NCBI GenBank assembly: GCA_041477875.1
Contig: JBGOVA010000015.1
Location: 1-36,916 of the forward strand
Length of the DNA stretch: 36,916 nt
Direction: 5' to 3'
From: SZUA-430 sp041477875
GTDB lineage: Bacteria; Pseudomonadota; Alphaproteobacteria; Micropepsales; Micropepsaceae
The translations under genes and the position numbers were made by a program. Under the pieces are notes generated by a model. It saw nothing but the letters and a program-made list of their open reading frames with translations, made no database searches and had not been told where the DNA came from. Below, one piece after another: positions 22,962 to 30,846 of this stretch; position 1 is the first letter of the stretch; each line of letters begins with the position of its first letter.

Positions 22962-24353
22962 ATGTCGCTCGCGAGTTCCCAGGCCGCGTCCGCGCGGAGT
23001 CAATCCTCAACTAAGTCTCTAAGCCTCGGCACGATCCTCGCGCTGGGGCAATTTGCGTTTCCGCTCGCGCTCGCCTACCTGCCGCTCAATCTCTACCTGA
23101 CGCGGTTCTACGGCGGCGACCTCAAGATCGACATCGCGACCGTGGGCCTTGTGCTGATGATTGCGCGCTTGGCGGATTTCGCCGTCGATCCGGTGATCGG
23201 TGCGCTCTCCGATCGTTTCGGTCATCGCTTCGGGCGCCGCAGGTTTTGGACGCTGATCGCCGTGCCCATCACGCTTCTGGGCGTCGTATTGACGTTCATG
23301 CCGCCGGCGAACGCAGGGCCGATCTATCTCCTTTTGTCCGTGTCGCTCCTCTATTTCGGATGGACGATGGCCACGATCGCGTACGGCGCCTGGGGCGCCG
23401 AGGCGTCGGGCCGCTACGCCGAGCGAACGCAAATCACCGGCGTCCGGCAGATGTTCGCGCTCGTCGGCATTTTGGTCGCAAGCCTCGCGCCGATTTTCAC
23501 CGGCGGCGGTCCGGGCTCGCCGAACGGATTTGCGCCTCTCATGTCGGGCCTCGGCTGGATGGTGCTGGTCGTCGCGCCGCTCTCTGCAGGCCTTCTTGTC
23601 TGGGTGGTGCCGGAGCCGAAAGCGGTCGCGACCGGCATGGTCTCGTGGTCGCGCGGCATTGCCGTCGCGCTGCGCAACGGGCCGTTCATGCGTCTGCTCG
23701 CATCGGTTTTTCTCGGCCGCATCGGCGCGGCCGCCAATCTTGCGGTCGTGATTTGGTTTTTCGAAAAGGGCTTGGCTCTGGGCACGAGCGCGGGTCTGCC
23801 GCTCATCGTCTACTTGATGGCCGCGGCCCTCGGCGCGCCGCTGTGGATTTGGGCCGGACATAAGATCGCAAAACACAACGCTCTGGTCGTCGCGGCCTTG
23901 ATCGGATCGGCGATTTTCGCCGTGTTGTTCTTCATGCCGCCGGGCCGCCTGACGGCGACCGTGCTTCTCATGGCCGCCGTCGGTTTGACCGGATCGGCGA
24001 ACGCGACGTTGGGCGACTCGATCGCCGCCGACGTCATCGATCTTGATGCGCTGCGCAGCCGCGAAGCGCGCGCCGGGCTTCTACTGGCTTTCTGGGGCAT
24101 CGCGCAAAAAGGTGCTGACGCTTTGGGCGTCGGCATCGGACTGTGGATATTGTCGTCCTTCGGTTTCAACCCGAATGGCGCGAACGACGCGACGGCGCTT
24201 TTGGGTTTGAAGCTCGCCTACATCGTGCTGCCCATCGCGTTCGGGCTGTCGTCGGCGGCTTTCATCTGGAGCTTTCCGCTCACGCCGCAGCGCCAGCGCC
24301 GCATCCGCGCCATCCTCGAGCGTCGCGCCACACGCGAGGCGGCAAAGGTGTGA
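22962..24353 (+). CDS. MFS transporter of the GPH (glycoside-pentoside-hexuronide) cation symporter type
   Basis: A 463-residue major facilitator with about 12 membrane helices. The motif DFAVDPVIGALSDRFGHRFG, followed by RRR (residues 71-93), is the loop signature of the GPH/MFS_2 family, whose members take up sugars or related compounds with Na+ or H+. SIAADVIDLDALRSREARAG in the second half is another family feature. The start ATG at 22962 lacks a clear Shine-Dalgarno sequence. The gene follows the second Flp pilin by 78 bp. Convergent with it is the methyltransferase gene, and the 263-bp gap between them holds a hairpin terminator. The substrate is unknown. Confidence 0.87.
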   Translation: MSLASSQAASARSQSSTKSLSLGTILALGQFAFPLALAYLPLNLYLTRFYGGDLKIDIATVGLVLMIARLADFAVDPVIGALSDRFGHRFGRRRFWTLIAVPITLLGVVLTFMPPANAGPIYLLLSVSLLYFGWTMATIAYGAWGAEASGRYAERTQITGVRQMFALVGILVASLAPIFTGGGPGSPNGFAPLMSGLGWMVLVVAPLSAGLLVWVVPEPKAVATGMVSWSRGIAVALRNGPFMRLLASVFLGRIGAAANLAVVIWFFEKGLALGTSAGLPLIVYLMAAALGAPLWIWAGHKIAKHNALVVAALIGSAIFAVLFFMPPGRLTATVLLMAAVGLTGSANATLGDSIAADVIDLDALRSREARAGLLLAFWGIAQKGADALGVGIGLWILSSFGFNPNGANDATALLGLKLAYIVLPIAFGLSSAAFIWSFPLTPQRQRRIRAILERRATREAAKV

Positions 24354-24403
24354 ACGGCTCCGCGATCGAAGCCGCTCACGCCTGGCATGGAAAACCGAAA
24401 CTG

Positions 24404-24439
24404 AAAAAGCGGAGCAACGGTCAAGGCCGCCGCTCCGCT
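24404..24439 (-). terminator. Rho-independent terminator, minus strand
   Basis: AGCGGAGC (24408-24415) pairs with GCTCCGCT (24432-24439) over a 16-nt loop, and on the minus strand the stem is followed by TTTTT. It lies about 180 bp downstream of the methyltransferase stop and can end its transcript. I see no gene in the rest of the 24354-24616 gap. Confidence 0.6.
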
Positions 24440-24616
24440 GACGCGAATTCCTGGCTACGCGTTGGGGGGTGGGCAGTCGCCAGAAATCCGTTGTTGAAGA
24501 CGCACGGTGCATAATTTGGTTCCTCAGATGGCATCTCGGGGGCCGCGGCGCTTTTCTGTCGCACGCGGAACTGAAGCAAATCCGCCGCGTTCACCACGAG
24601 CGCCCGCTGCCGGCTT

Positions 24617-25393
24617 TCACGTTTTCGCCGAACCGGTCAGGTAGAGAATTTGAAACGTGGCAGGCACGCGACCATCGGCGCCGCGATAGGTATCGATATA
24701 AATTGCGCACGCCCGCAACAACACCGATCGCTTCAAAAACGTTCGCCTGCGCTCGCTCAGCACGTTGGTCTCGCCCATGCCGCGCAGATCGGCGAGCAGC
24801 TTCAACGGATGCTCGTAGCGCACCGTGACGCTGTCGGCATCGGCCACGGGATCCGCGAAGCCCGCCCGCTGCAGCAACGCGCCGGCATCGCGCACGTCGG
24901 CGAAGGGCGATATGCGCGGCGACAAACCGCCGTCGATCTCGATCTCCGCCTGCGCCAGGCACGCACGAAGCTCACGCAACGTCTCGCCGCCGAAGAGCGC
25001 AGCGACGAACAAGCCGTCACTCTTGAGGCTTCGGCGAATTTGCGTCAACGCACCCGGCAAGTCGTTCACCGCGTGCAAGGTCAGCACGCTTGCGTAGAGA
25101 TCGAACGCTTCGTCCGCGAACGGAAGGCGCTCTTCGTCGAACACGACGCCGCCGCTGCCCAGGAAGCGCGCCTCGACGTCGCCGCGAATTGACCGCGCGA
25201 TGCGCGCCGATTGGGGTGCGCGCGCACCAACGCACACGGCAGGATCAAACGTCCGATCGCTGGCATTGACGCGCTCCGACAACTCGCCCGTCGCCGCGTC
25301 GGCCAGGAACGCGAACGTGTCGAAACCGGCGGCCACGCGCGCCCGCCGCCGTCGCCGCAACCGCCCATCAAAGATCTGGGGAATGTCGCTCAT
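24617..25393 (-). CDS. NDUFAF5-like (BioC-family fold) methyltransferase domain protein
   Basis: A 258-residue class I methyltransferase-fold protein. The N-terminus IFDGRLRRRRRARVAA is characteristic of the alphaproteobacterial NDUFAF5 homologues, which assist respiratory complex I assembly in mitochondria by hydroxylating an arginine of NDUFS7. LPFADEAFDLYASVLTLHAV (90-109) is the motif region after the SAM loop. Motif I is degenerate: around 52-59 it reads AVCVGARAP rather than a standard D-x-G-x-G, so SAM use is uncertain. The start at 25393 (MSDIPQIFDG) is preferred over 25423. It is divergent from comF with a 48-bp gap, a conserved alphaproteobacterial arrangement. Confidence 0.82.
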   Translation of the reverse strand: MSDIPQIFDGRLRRRRRARVAAGFDTFAFLADAATGELSERVNASDRTFDPAVCVGARAPQSARIARSIRGDVEARFLGSGGVVFDEERLPFADEAFDLYASVLTLHAVNDLPGALTQIRRSLKSDGLFVAALFGGETLRELRACLAQAEIEIDGGLSPRISPFADVRDAGALLQRAGFADPVADADSVTVRYEHPLKLLADLRGMGETNVLSERRRTFLKRSVLLRACAIYIDTYRGADGRVPATFQILYLTGSAKT

Positions 25394-25441
25394 CGCCGTT
25401 GCAAGTCTGGCATGGCCGATCATCCCACGTCATGATGGCTG

Positions 25442-26215
25442 ATGGACATGGGCGCCACCGGGATCGGTCGCATAGCGCGCGCGGCGGGGCGCGCCGTGCT
25501 CGATCTCGTCCTGCCGCCGTTGTGCTTGAAATGCCGCGACCCGGTCGCCGAGCCCCAGTCGGTGTGCGCTGCGTGCTGGAACGAATTGAGATTCCTCAGC
25601 GCGCCGCAATGCGCCCAATGCGGGCTGCCGTTCCCCCATGCGCTGGGCGAGGGCGTGAAATGCGCCGCCTGCATCGCGCGCCCGCCGCCGTTCACGCACG
25701 CGCGCGCAGCCGTGGCTTACGATGACGCCAGTCGCGATCTGATCCTCTCCTTCAAGCACGCCGATCGCTTGGAGGCCGTGCCCCTCTTCGCGCGCTGGAT
25801 CAACACCGCCGCGCGCGACGCGCTCGCCGATGCGGACGCGCTTGTCCCGGTCCCGCTGCATTGGCTGAGGCTTGCCTCGCGCCGCTACAACCAGGCGGCC
25901 GTCCTCGCGCATGCGATTTCCAAGCTTACGCGCACCCCTGTCGAGACGGGTCTCCTCGCGCGCACGCGGGCGACGCTCAGCCAAGGCGAAATGCCTTCCG
26001 CCCGCGCCCGTGCGAAGAATGTCGTGCGCGCCTTCGCAGTCGCGGAAGAGGCGAAGCCCAGGCTACGCGCCCAAAAATTGGTCTTGGTTGACGATGTCCT
26101 AACCACCGGCGCGACACTGAGTGCCTGCGCAAAGACGCTCCTGCGCGCTGGCGCGGGCTCTGTGTCTGTGGTCACATTGGCGCGCGTTGTGCGCCCGTTA
26201 AACCTCTCCCTATAA
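25442..26215 (+). CDS. comF: ComF family phosphoribosyltransferase-fold protein
   Basis: A 257-residue ComF-like protein. The N-terminal half carries eight cysteines in CxxC pairs (28/31, 42/45, 57/60, 74/77), which probably bind zinc. The C-terminal half has the PRPP-binding loop LVLVDDVLTTGAT (213-225). In competent bacteria ComF acts in DNA uptake or processing; in alphaproteobacteria the role is not established. The ATG at 25442 is chosen; 25448 (MGATGIG) is an alternative. It heads a plus-strand set with glutaredoxin and the nitrilase-family gene. Confidence 0.88.
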   Translation: MDMGATGIGRIARAAGRAVLDLVLPPLCLKCRDPVAEPQSVCAACWNELRFLSAPQCAQCGLPFPHALGEGVKCAACIARPPPFTHARAAVAYDDASRDLILSFKHADRLEAVPLFARWINTAARDALADADALVPVPLHWLRLASRRYNQAAVLAHAISKLTRTPVETGLLARTRATLSQGEMPSARARAKNVVRAFAVAEEAKPRLRAQKLVLVDDVLTTGATLSACAKTLLRAGAGSVSVVTLARVVRPLNLSL

Positions 26216-26269
26216 TCTTTGACAGTGGGCGGGGTGCCCCAACGGCTTATATCGTTGGCGAAGTTAGTT

Positions 26270-26584
26270 ATGCCGAATCATTCGATGTCGACGTCTGCAG
26301 CAACAAGCACAACCGAAACGCCCGCCGCCAAGGTGGTCGTCTACTCGACGCTTCTTTGCCCCTTCTGCCATCGCGCCAAGGCCTTGCTGCGCAAGAAGGG
26401 CGTCTCTTTCACCGAAATCGACGTTGGCATGGACTGCGAAAAGCGCGCGGAAATGACCAAGCGCGCCCACGGCCACCACACCGTCCCGCAGATTTTCATC
26501 GGCGACACCTATGTCGGCGGCTGCGACGACCTCCATGCGCTGGAGGATGAAGGCAAGCTCGACTCGCTCCTGGCCCCCGGCTAA
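26270..26584 (+). CDS. grxC: Glutaredoxin 3
   Basis: A 104-residue dithiol glutaredoxin. The active site CPFC (Cys30, Cys33) follows VVVYSTLLC, and TVPQIFIGDTYVGGCDDLHALE contains the cis-Pro glutathione-binding loop. The class reduces disulfides and ribonucleotide reductase with glutathione as donor. The start is uncertain: 26270 and 26285 are the candidate ATGs, neither with a clear Shine-Dalgarno sequence, and the first 20 residues (Ser/Thr-rich) are a variable extension. The gene lies between comF and the nitrilase-family gene, nine bp from the latter, in the conserved alphaproteobacterial order. Confidence 0.92.
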   Translation: MPNHSMSTSAATSTTETPAAKVVVYSTLLCPFCHRAKALLRKKGVSFTEIDVGMDCEKRAEMTKRAHGHHTVPQIFIGDTYVGGCDDLHALEDEGKLDSLLAPG

Positions 26585-26593
26585 CCTGACGCA

Positions 26594-27418
26594 ATGAGCA
26601 GTGTGTTTCGTGCGGCTTGCGCGCAGATGCGCACAGGCCTTGATGTCGCCGCCAACATCGCCGCCGCGACGCGCCTCGTCCGCGATGCGAAGGCGCAGGG
26701 CGCGCAGTTCGTCGCGACCCCCGAAATGACCTCGCTGTTCGAGGCCGAAAGCGACGCGCTCTTCGCGAAGGTCAAATGCGAAAGCGAAGACCCCGCGCTC
26801 AAATCGTTCCGCCATCTCGCCGAAGAATTGGCCATCTGGCTTCTGGTCGGCTCGTTGCCGATCAAAGTGGCCGAACGTCAATGCGCCAACCGCTCCTTCC
26901 TGATCGACCCGAAGGGCCAGGTGCGCGCGACCTACGACAAGATCCACATGTTCGACGTCGACCTGCCCGGTGGCGAGGTCTACCGCGAATCACGCAACTA
27001 CCGCCGCGGCGAACGCGCCGTGATCGCCGATCTGCCGTGGGGCAAACTGGGATTGAGCGTCTGCTACGATCTCCGCTTCCCGCAGCTTTACCGCGCCCTG
27101 GCGAAAGCCGGCGCGTCGTTCCTCACGATCCCGGCCGCCTTCACCCACACGACCGGCCAAGCGCACTGGCACGTGCTGCAGCGCGCCCGCGCCATCGAGA
27201 CCGGCTGCTTCGTCATCGCGCCCGCGCAATGCGGCCTGCACGAAAACGGCCGGCGCACCTACGGCCACAGCCTGATCGTCGACCCATGGGGCGCGGTCTT
27301 GGCTGACGGCGGCGACGAACCCGGTGTCATCGTCGCCGACATCGACCCGGCGAAAGTAGCGGAGGCTCGCACCCGCGTTCCGGCGCTGATGCACGACCGC
27401 CCGTTCAGCCCATCGTAG
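26594..27418 (+). CDS. Carbon-nitrogen hydrolase, Nit1/Nit2-like (probable deaminated-glutathione amidase)
   Basis: A 274-residue nitrilase-superfamily amidase. The catalytic triad is Glu44 (TPEMTS), Lys116 (YDKIHMFD) and Cys157 (SVCYDLRFPQLYR). The sequence, including KIHMFDVDLPGGEVYRES, is close to the Nit1 subgroup, which hydrolyses deaminated glutathione, a toxic side product of transaminases. Placement directly behind a glutaredoxin gene supports a glutathione link. The start at 26594 is the only early ATG and lies nine bp after the glutaredoxin stop. A palindromic repeat follows the stop. Substrate assignment is by family. Confidence 0.87.
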   Translation: MSSVFRAACAQMRTGLDVAANIAAATRLVRDAKAQGAQFVATPEMTSLFEAESDALFAKVKCESEDPALKSFRHLAEELAIWLLVGSLPIKVAERQCANRSFLIDPKGQVRATYDKIHMFDVDLPGGEVYRESRNYRRGERAVIADLPWGKLGLSVCYDLRFPQLYRALAKAGASFLTIPAAFTHTTGQAHWHVLQRARAIETGCFVIAPAQCGLHENGRRTYGHSLIVDPWGAVLADGGDEPGVIVADIDPAKVAEARTRVPALMHDRPFSPS

Positions 27419-27425
27419 GCACCGC

Positions 27426-27576
27426 AAGAAGTTTGAAACACCAAGAACATCAAGACGCTCAGCCGGAGCCGCGGTCCCTGTGCCCGATATCAATTTCCGA
27501 TCGGGCGCGAAGCGCCCAATCAAAGTAGAGGAGATCGGCCTGAGCGTCTTGGTGTTCTTGGCGTTTCAAACCTCTT
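27426..27576. repeat. Palindromic element, copy 2 of the CACCAAGA-type repeat
   Basis: Arms 27426-27462 and 27540-27576 pair in 34 of 37 positions around a 77-nt loop. The arms hold the same core as the element at 13805-13861 (TTTGAAACACCAAGAACA...), and the loop contains a further small GGGCGC/GCGCCC hairpin near 27503-27517. The 27419-27672 gap between the nitrilase and kynureninase genes otherwise shows no convincing gene; a short frame within it is a by-product of the repeat. Confidence 0.85.
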
Positions 27577-27672
27577 CCTTCCTCATCCATTTGACGGCGC
27601 GCGCGGCCTCTGTCCAAATCCCCACCCAATTGATGGGGAACAGATGCGTATCGCGTTCGATAGACTGATGAA

Positions 27673-28899
27673 ATGACGCGCGACGACGCCTTGGCACTCG
27701 ATGCACGCGATCCGCTCGCGTCCGTGCGTGATCGTTTCGTCCTTCCCGACGGCCTGATTTACCTCGACGGCAATTCGCTGGGCGCTTTGCCCAAGGCCGT
27801 CGCGCCGCGTCTGCGCCAAGCGGTGGATCGGGAATGGGCGGTGGGGCTCATACGCTCTTGGAACGACGCGGGTTGGTACCGCGCGCCGCAGCGTGTGGGC
27901 GCCAAGATCGCCAAGCTCATCGGCGCCGCCGCCGACGAAGTGATCGTGACGGATTCGACCTCCGTCGATCTCTTCAAAGTCCTGACTGCGGCGCTGCGCA
28001 TGCGGCCCGGCTGCGCGAAGATTCTGGCTGCGGAGGGTGACTTCCCGACAGATGCCTATATCGCAAACGGCGTTGCTGCCTTCGCGGGCGCGCGTTTCGT
28101 TCGCGCCAACGCCGGCGATCTAGCCGCCGCGATCGACCACGATGTTGCGATCGTCTCGCTCACCCACGTCAACTACAAATCGGGTTTTGTTCACGACATG
28201 CGCGCGATCACCGAAGCGGCCCACGACAAAGGCGCGCTGATCGTTTGGGATCTCTCGCACAGCGCTGGCGTCATGCCGCTCGAACTCGACGCGCTTGAGG
28301 CGGACTTCGCCGTCGGCTGCGGTTACAAATACCTGAACGGCGGACCTGGCGCGCCCGCCTATGTCTTCGTCGCCAAGCGTAACCAACACGAGTTCGAGCA
28401 CCCGCTGACCGGCTGGCTCGGCCACGCCGATCCCTTCGCCTTCGCACCGGAGTTCGTGCCCGCGCGGGGCATGGACAAACTTTTGACCGGCACGCCGCCG
28501 ATCTTATCCCTGCTCGCGCTCGACGCCGCGCTCGATGCGTTCGACGGCGTCGACATGGCGAAAGTGCGCGCCAAAACCGAAAGCCTGACGGACTTGTTCG
28601 TCCGGCTTGCGGAGGAACGCGTCATGCGCCACGGCTTCACGCTCGCGAGCCCGCGCGAAGCAAAGCGCCGCGGCGCGCAAGTCTCGCTCGCCCACCCGCA
28701 AGGCTATGCCATCATGCAAGCGCTAATCGCACGCGGACTTATCGGCGACTACCGCGAGCCGGACATCGTGCGCTTCGGCCTGGCCCCGCTCTACACCCGC
28801 CACGTCGACGTCCACGACGCGATCGCCCTGATCGACGACGTCATGACATCGCGCGCCTGGGACACACCCGAGTTCAAATCCCGCAAGGCCGTGACCTAA
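27673..28899 (+). CDS. kynU: Kynureninase
   Basis: A 408-residue PLP enzyme that cleaves kynurenine to anthranilate and alanine, part of tryptophan degradation. The PLP lysine is Lys219 in GCGYKYLNGGPGAP, preceded by DLSHSAGV (193-200). Near the N-terminus IYLDGNSLGALPK (29-41) is typical. The ATG at 27673 is chosen although no strong ribosome-binding site is visible. Tryptophan dioxygenase and kynurenine formamidase genes are not next to it, so the pathway must be encoded elsewhere or this enzyme serves a salvage role. The palindromic element lies between it and the upstream gene. Confidence 0.94.
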   Translation: MTRDDALALDARDPLASVRDRFVLPDGLIYLDGNSLGALPKAVAPRLRQAVDREWAVGLIRSWNDAGWYRAPQRVGAKIAKLIGAAADEVIVTDSTSVDLFKVLTAALRMRPGCAKILAAEGDFPTDAYIANGVAAFAGARFVRANAGDLAAAIDHDVAIVSLTHVNYKSGFVHDMRAITEAAHDKGALIVWDLSHSAGVMPLELDALEADFAVGCGYKYLNGGPGAPAYVFVAKRNQHEFEHPLTGWLGHADPFAFAPEFVPARGMDKLLTGTPPILSLLALDAALDAFDGVDMAKVRAKTESLTDLFVRLAEERVMRHGFTLASPREAKRRGAQVSLAHPQGYAIMQALIARGLIGDYREPDIVRFGLAPLYTRHVDVHDAIALIDDVMTSRAWDTPEFKSRKAVT

Positions 28900-29068
28900 G
28901 CCAGCCCCGCGAAAGTGACAGCGGCGGCGACCGCGAACGGCCTTGACGCGAGGGCCCGCATTCACACTTTCTTAACGTTGCAGGCGTGCCATACCGCATG
29001 GCTTGCCGCGGAGCGCTTTAGCAGTCATGCTTGGCGAGTGCTAAGGGCACAGGGACTGAAGTTGCGTC

Positions 29069-29482
29069 ATGATCCACTACAAGCTCGTCTGTAAGAAGAG
29101 CCACAGCTTCGAGGGCTGGTTCCGCGACAGCGCGGCCTATGACGCGCAGGCCAAGAAGGGCCTGTTGTCCTGCCCGACCTGCAATTCGAAGAAGATCGCC
29201 AAGGCCCCCATGGCGCCGGCCGTCTCCAAGAAAGCCGACCTCGCCGAAAGTGCGGCCAAGGCCAAGCAGGTGCGTGAGTTCGTGATGAACGTCCGCAAGC
29301 ACGTGGAAGAGAATGCCGAATACGTCGGCGAACGCTTCCCCAACGAAGCCCGCGCCATCCACTACGGCGACGCCGAAGAACGCCAAATCTACGGCGAAGC
29401 GACCCTGAACGACGCGCGCGAACTGATCGAAGAAGGCATCCCCGTCGCCCCGCTGCCGAGTCTCCCGCGCGCGGATTCCTAG
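29069..29482 (+). CDS. DUF1178 family protein
   Basis: A 137-residue protein with the conserved N-terminus MIHYKLVCKKSHSFEGWFRD. Cys8, His12, Cys35 and Cys38 (CPTCNSKKI) suggest a zinc ribbon-like site. The middle is a Lys/Ala-rich helix. The family is common in alphaproteobacteria, often near carbon-nitrogen hydrolase and ubiG/lysC as here. The function is unknown. The 168-bp gap upstream of the ATG contains a short GCCAT/ATGGC hairpin but no recognised gene. Confidence 0.87.
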   Translation: MIHYKLVCKKSHSFEGWFRDSAAYDAQAKKGLLSCPTCNSKKIAKAPMAPAVSKKADLAESAAKAKQVREFVMNVRKHVEENAEYVGERFPNEARAIHYGDAEERQIYGEATLNDARELIEEGIPVAPLPSLPRADS

Positions 29483-29539
29483 GCCGCCAGCCCATCGCCG
29501 TGCGCTCGGCACGACGCCCCTCGACGCCGCGCTTACTGT

Positions 29540-29560
29540 CTATACGTCATTGGGGTATAG
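29540..29560. promoter_or_regulatory. Probable autoregulatory operator of the toxin-antitoxin remnant
   Basis: CTATAC (29540-29545) and GTATAG (29555-29560) form a perfect 6-bp inverted repeat with a 9-bp spacer, nine bp before the toxin start. XRE-type antitoxins often bind such palindromes to repress their own operon. Confidence 0.5.
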
Positions 29561-29569
29561 CCTCTCGGC

Positions 29570-29722
29570 ATGCTTGAACGGCCCGTGACCGTTGTTGAAG
29601 TCGAGCCGTTCCCGCGTCTGGCGTCTCAAATCTGGTCGGACGAGGAGCGTCTAGCATTCATCGATTTCACCGCATGGCATGCGGACGACGGCGATGAGAA
29701 AACACGCACAAGACCTTCTTGA
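29570..29722 (+). pseudogene. Truncated RelE/HigB-type toxin (N-terminal remnant)
   Basis: The ATG-started frame encodes MLERPVTVVEVEPFPRLASQ, then IWSDEERLAFIDFTAWHADDG, which resembles the first 43 or so residues of RelE/HigB-like toxins (usually about 110 residues). The frame then runs out of phase into the antitoxin start and stops after seven unrelated residues. The region with the catalytic and core strands (typically GTGG-KxRWA and VIYY) is missing. An in-frame deletion of roughly 200 bp joining toxin codon 43 to the antitoxin start would explain it. The product is almost certainly inactive. Confidence 0.7.
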
Positions 29723-29984
29723 AGGGTTGAAAGGGGCAATTGCTCATGCGCAAGGCCGCCCCCTTCCCGGGACGCGTGCCCACGTCGTCGCCCCACCCGA
29801 CGTGAAAGCCATCCGGCGGCGTCTGAAAATGTCTCAACGCGAGTTTGCAGAGACATACTGCATCCCGGTCGGCACACTGCAGAATTGGGAGCAGGGCTTG
29901 CGTCAGCCTGACGCGACGGCGGCGGCATATCTTGCCGTGATTGCGCGTCATCCAAAGACCGTTCGCGACGCAGTCGGCAAATAG
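29694..29984 (+). CDS. XRE/HTH antitoxin, partner of the truncated toxin
   Basis: A 96-residue DNA-binding protein. The helix-turn-helix lies at about 38-72 (IRRRLKMSQREFAETY to GTLQNWEQGLRQP), typical of the HigA/NadS-like antitoxins that follow RelE/HigB toxins. The start at 29694 (MRKHAQDLLEGLKG) overlaps the toxin remnant; an in-frame ATG at 29679 adds five residues. It would bind the inverted repeat at 29540-29560. The gene ends four bp before the convergent ubiG. With the toxin lost, it is an orphan antitoxin, perhaps kept as a regulator or a protector against related toxins. Confidence 0.85.
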   Translation: MRKHAQDLLEGLKGAIAHAQGRPLPGTRAHVVAPPDVKAIRRRLKMSQREFAETYCIPVGTLQNWEQGLRQPDATAAAYLAVIARHPKTVRDAVGK

Positions 29985-29988
29985 CGCG

Positions 29989-30738
29989 CTAAAACTTCGT
30001 CGCCGCGACCATGTAGTTCACGTCCATGTCGGACGCGAGCATCCAGCGCCCGCTCAGCGGATTGAACATCACGCCCGTTTCCGCCTGAACCGACAAGCGC
30101 GCTCTCGTCAGCGCCGTGTCGAGTTCGAGCGGCTTGACGAACTTCGCCCAGTCGTGCGTGCCGCGCGGCAGCCAGCCGAGCACGTACTCCGCACCCACGA
30201 TCGCCAGCGCGAACGCCTTGGCGGTCCGGTTGATTGTGGCGACGAACATCATGCCGCCCGGCTTCAGCATCGAGGCGCAGCTTTCGACGAACAGGTTCAA
30301 GTCCGCGACGTGCTCGATAACCTCCATGTTGAGGATCACGTCGAACCGTTCGCCCGCCGCGGCGAGCGCCTCGGCCGTCGTCGCGCGGTAGTCGATCGAA
30401 AGCGACTGCTCGCCGGCATGCGTGGCTGCGGTCTTGATGTTCTTCTCCGACGCGTCGGCGCCGAGCACCTGGAACCCGAGCCGTGCCATCGGCTCGCTCA
30501 AGAGCCCGCCGCCGCAGCCGATGTCGAGGAGCCGCAGCGCCGCGAACGGCCGCGCCCCCTTCGCGTCGCGCCCGAAATGCGCGCACGCCTGGTCGCGGAT
30601 GAAGGCGAGCCGCACCGGGTTGAACTTGTGCAGCACGCCGAACTTGCCGTGGGGGTTCCACCACTCGGCGGCCAGCGCCGAGAATCGGGCGACCTCCGCC
30701 TCGTCGATTGTGGATTGCGCGCGTGTGACGGCTGACAC
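29989..30738 (-). CDS. ubiG: Ubiquinone biosynthesis O-methyltransferase
   Basis: A 249-residue SAM-dependent methyltransferase that performs both O-methylations in ubiquinone synthesis. Motif I LDIGCGGGLLSE is at 71-82. The N-terminal FSALAAEWWNPHGKFGVLHK (19-38) and the FVKPLELDTAL segment are typical UbiG sequence. A GTG start at 30738 gives MSAVTRAQSTIDEAEV. The open frame continues upstream for another 900 codons, but that part is an antisense artefact of lysC and ptsP. The gene is divergent from lysC with a 108-bp gap and convergent with the antitoxin gene, four bp apart. Confidence 0.95.
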   Translation of the reverse strand: MSAVTRAQSTIDEAEVARFSALAAEWWNPHGKFGVLHKFNPVRLAFIRDQACAHFGRDAKGARPFAALRLLDIGCGGGLLSEPMARLGFQVLGADASEKNIKTAATHAGEQSLSIDYRATTAEALAAAGERFDVILNMEVIEHVADLNLFVESCASMLKPGGMMFVATINRTAKAFALAIVGAEYVLGWLPRGTHDWAKFVKPLELDTALTRARLSVQAETGVMFNPLSGRWMLASDMDVNYMVAATKF

Positions 30739-30763
30739 GGGGTGGGCCCTGGGCTCGCGTTGC

Positions 30764-30792
30764 GTGACAAAGTCCTGCCGTCTAACTATACC
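30764..30792 (+). promoter_or_regulatory. Candidate lysC promoter
   Basis: GTGACA (30764-30769, 5 of 6) and TATACC (30787-30792, 4 of 6) are 17 bp apart in the ubiG-lysC divergent gap, 54 bp before the lysC start. It is the best sigma-70 match in that gap; experimental support is absent. Confidence 0.4.
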
Positions 30793-30846
30793 GCTGCGCT
30801 GACCAATCAACCCCCACCGACCCCGGAAGCAACGCCGCGCGACGCC

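Noticed and set aside
24440..24616. Possible small gene between the terminator and the methyltransferase stop
   Set aside because: Short frames exist, but none has a start with a ribosome-binding site or a recognisable protein pattern.
27480..27668. A 62-residue plus-strand frame in the gap before kynU
   Set aside because: Most of it reads through the arm and loop of the palindromic element, and no ribosome-binding site or family similarity is visible.
28943..28971. Possible promoter TTGACG with a weak -10 before the DUF1178 gene
   Set aside because: No acceptable -10 hexamer was found at 16-18 bp spacing, so it was not listed as a feature.
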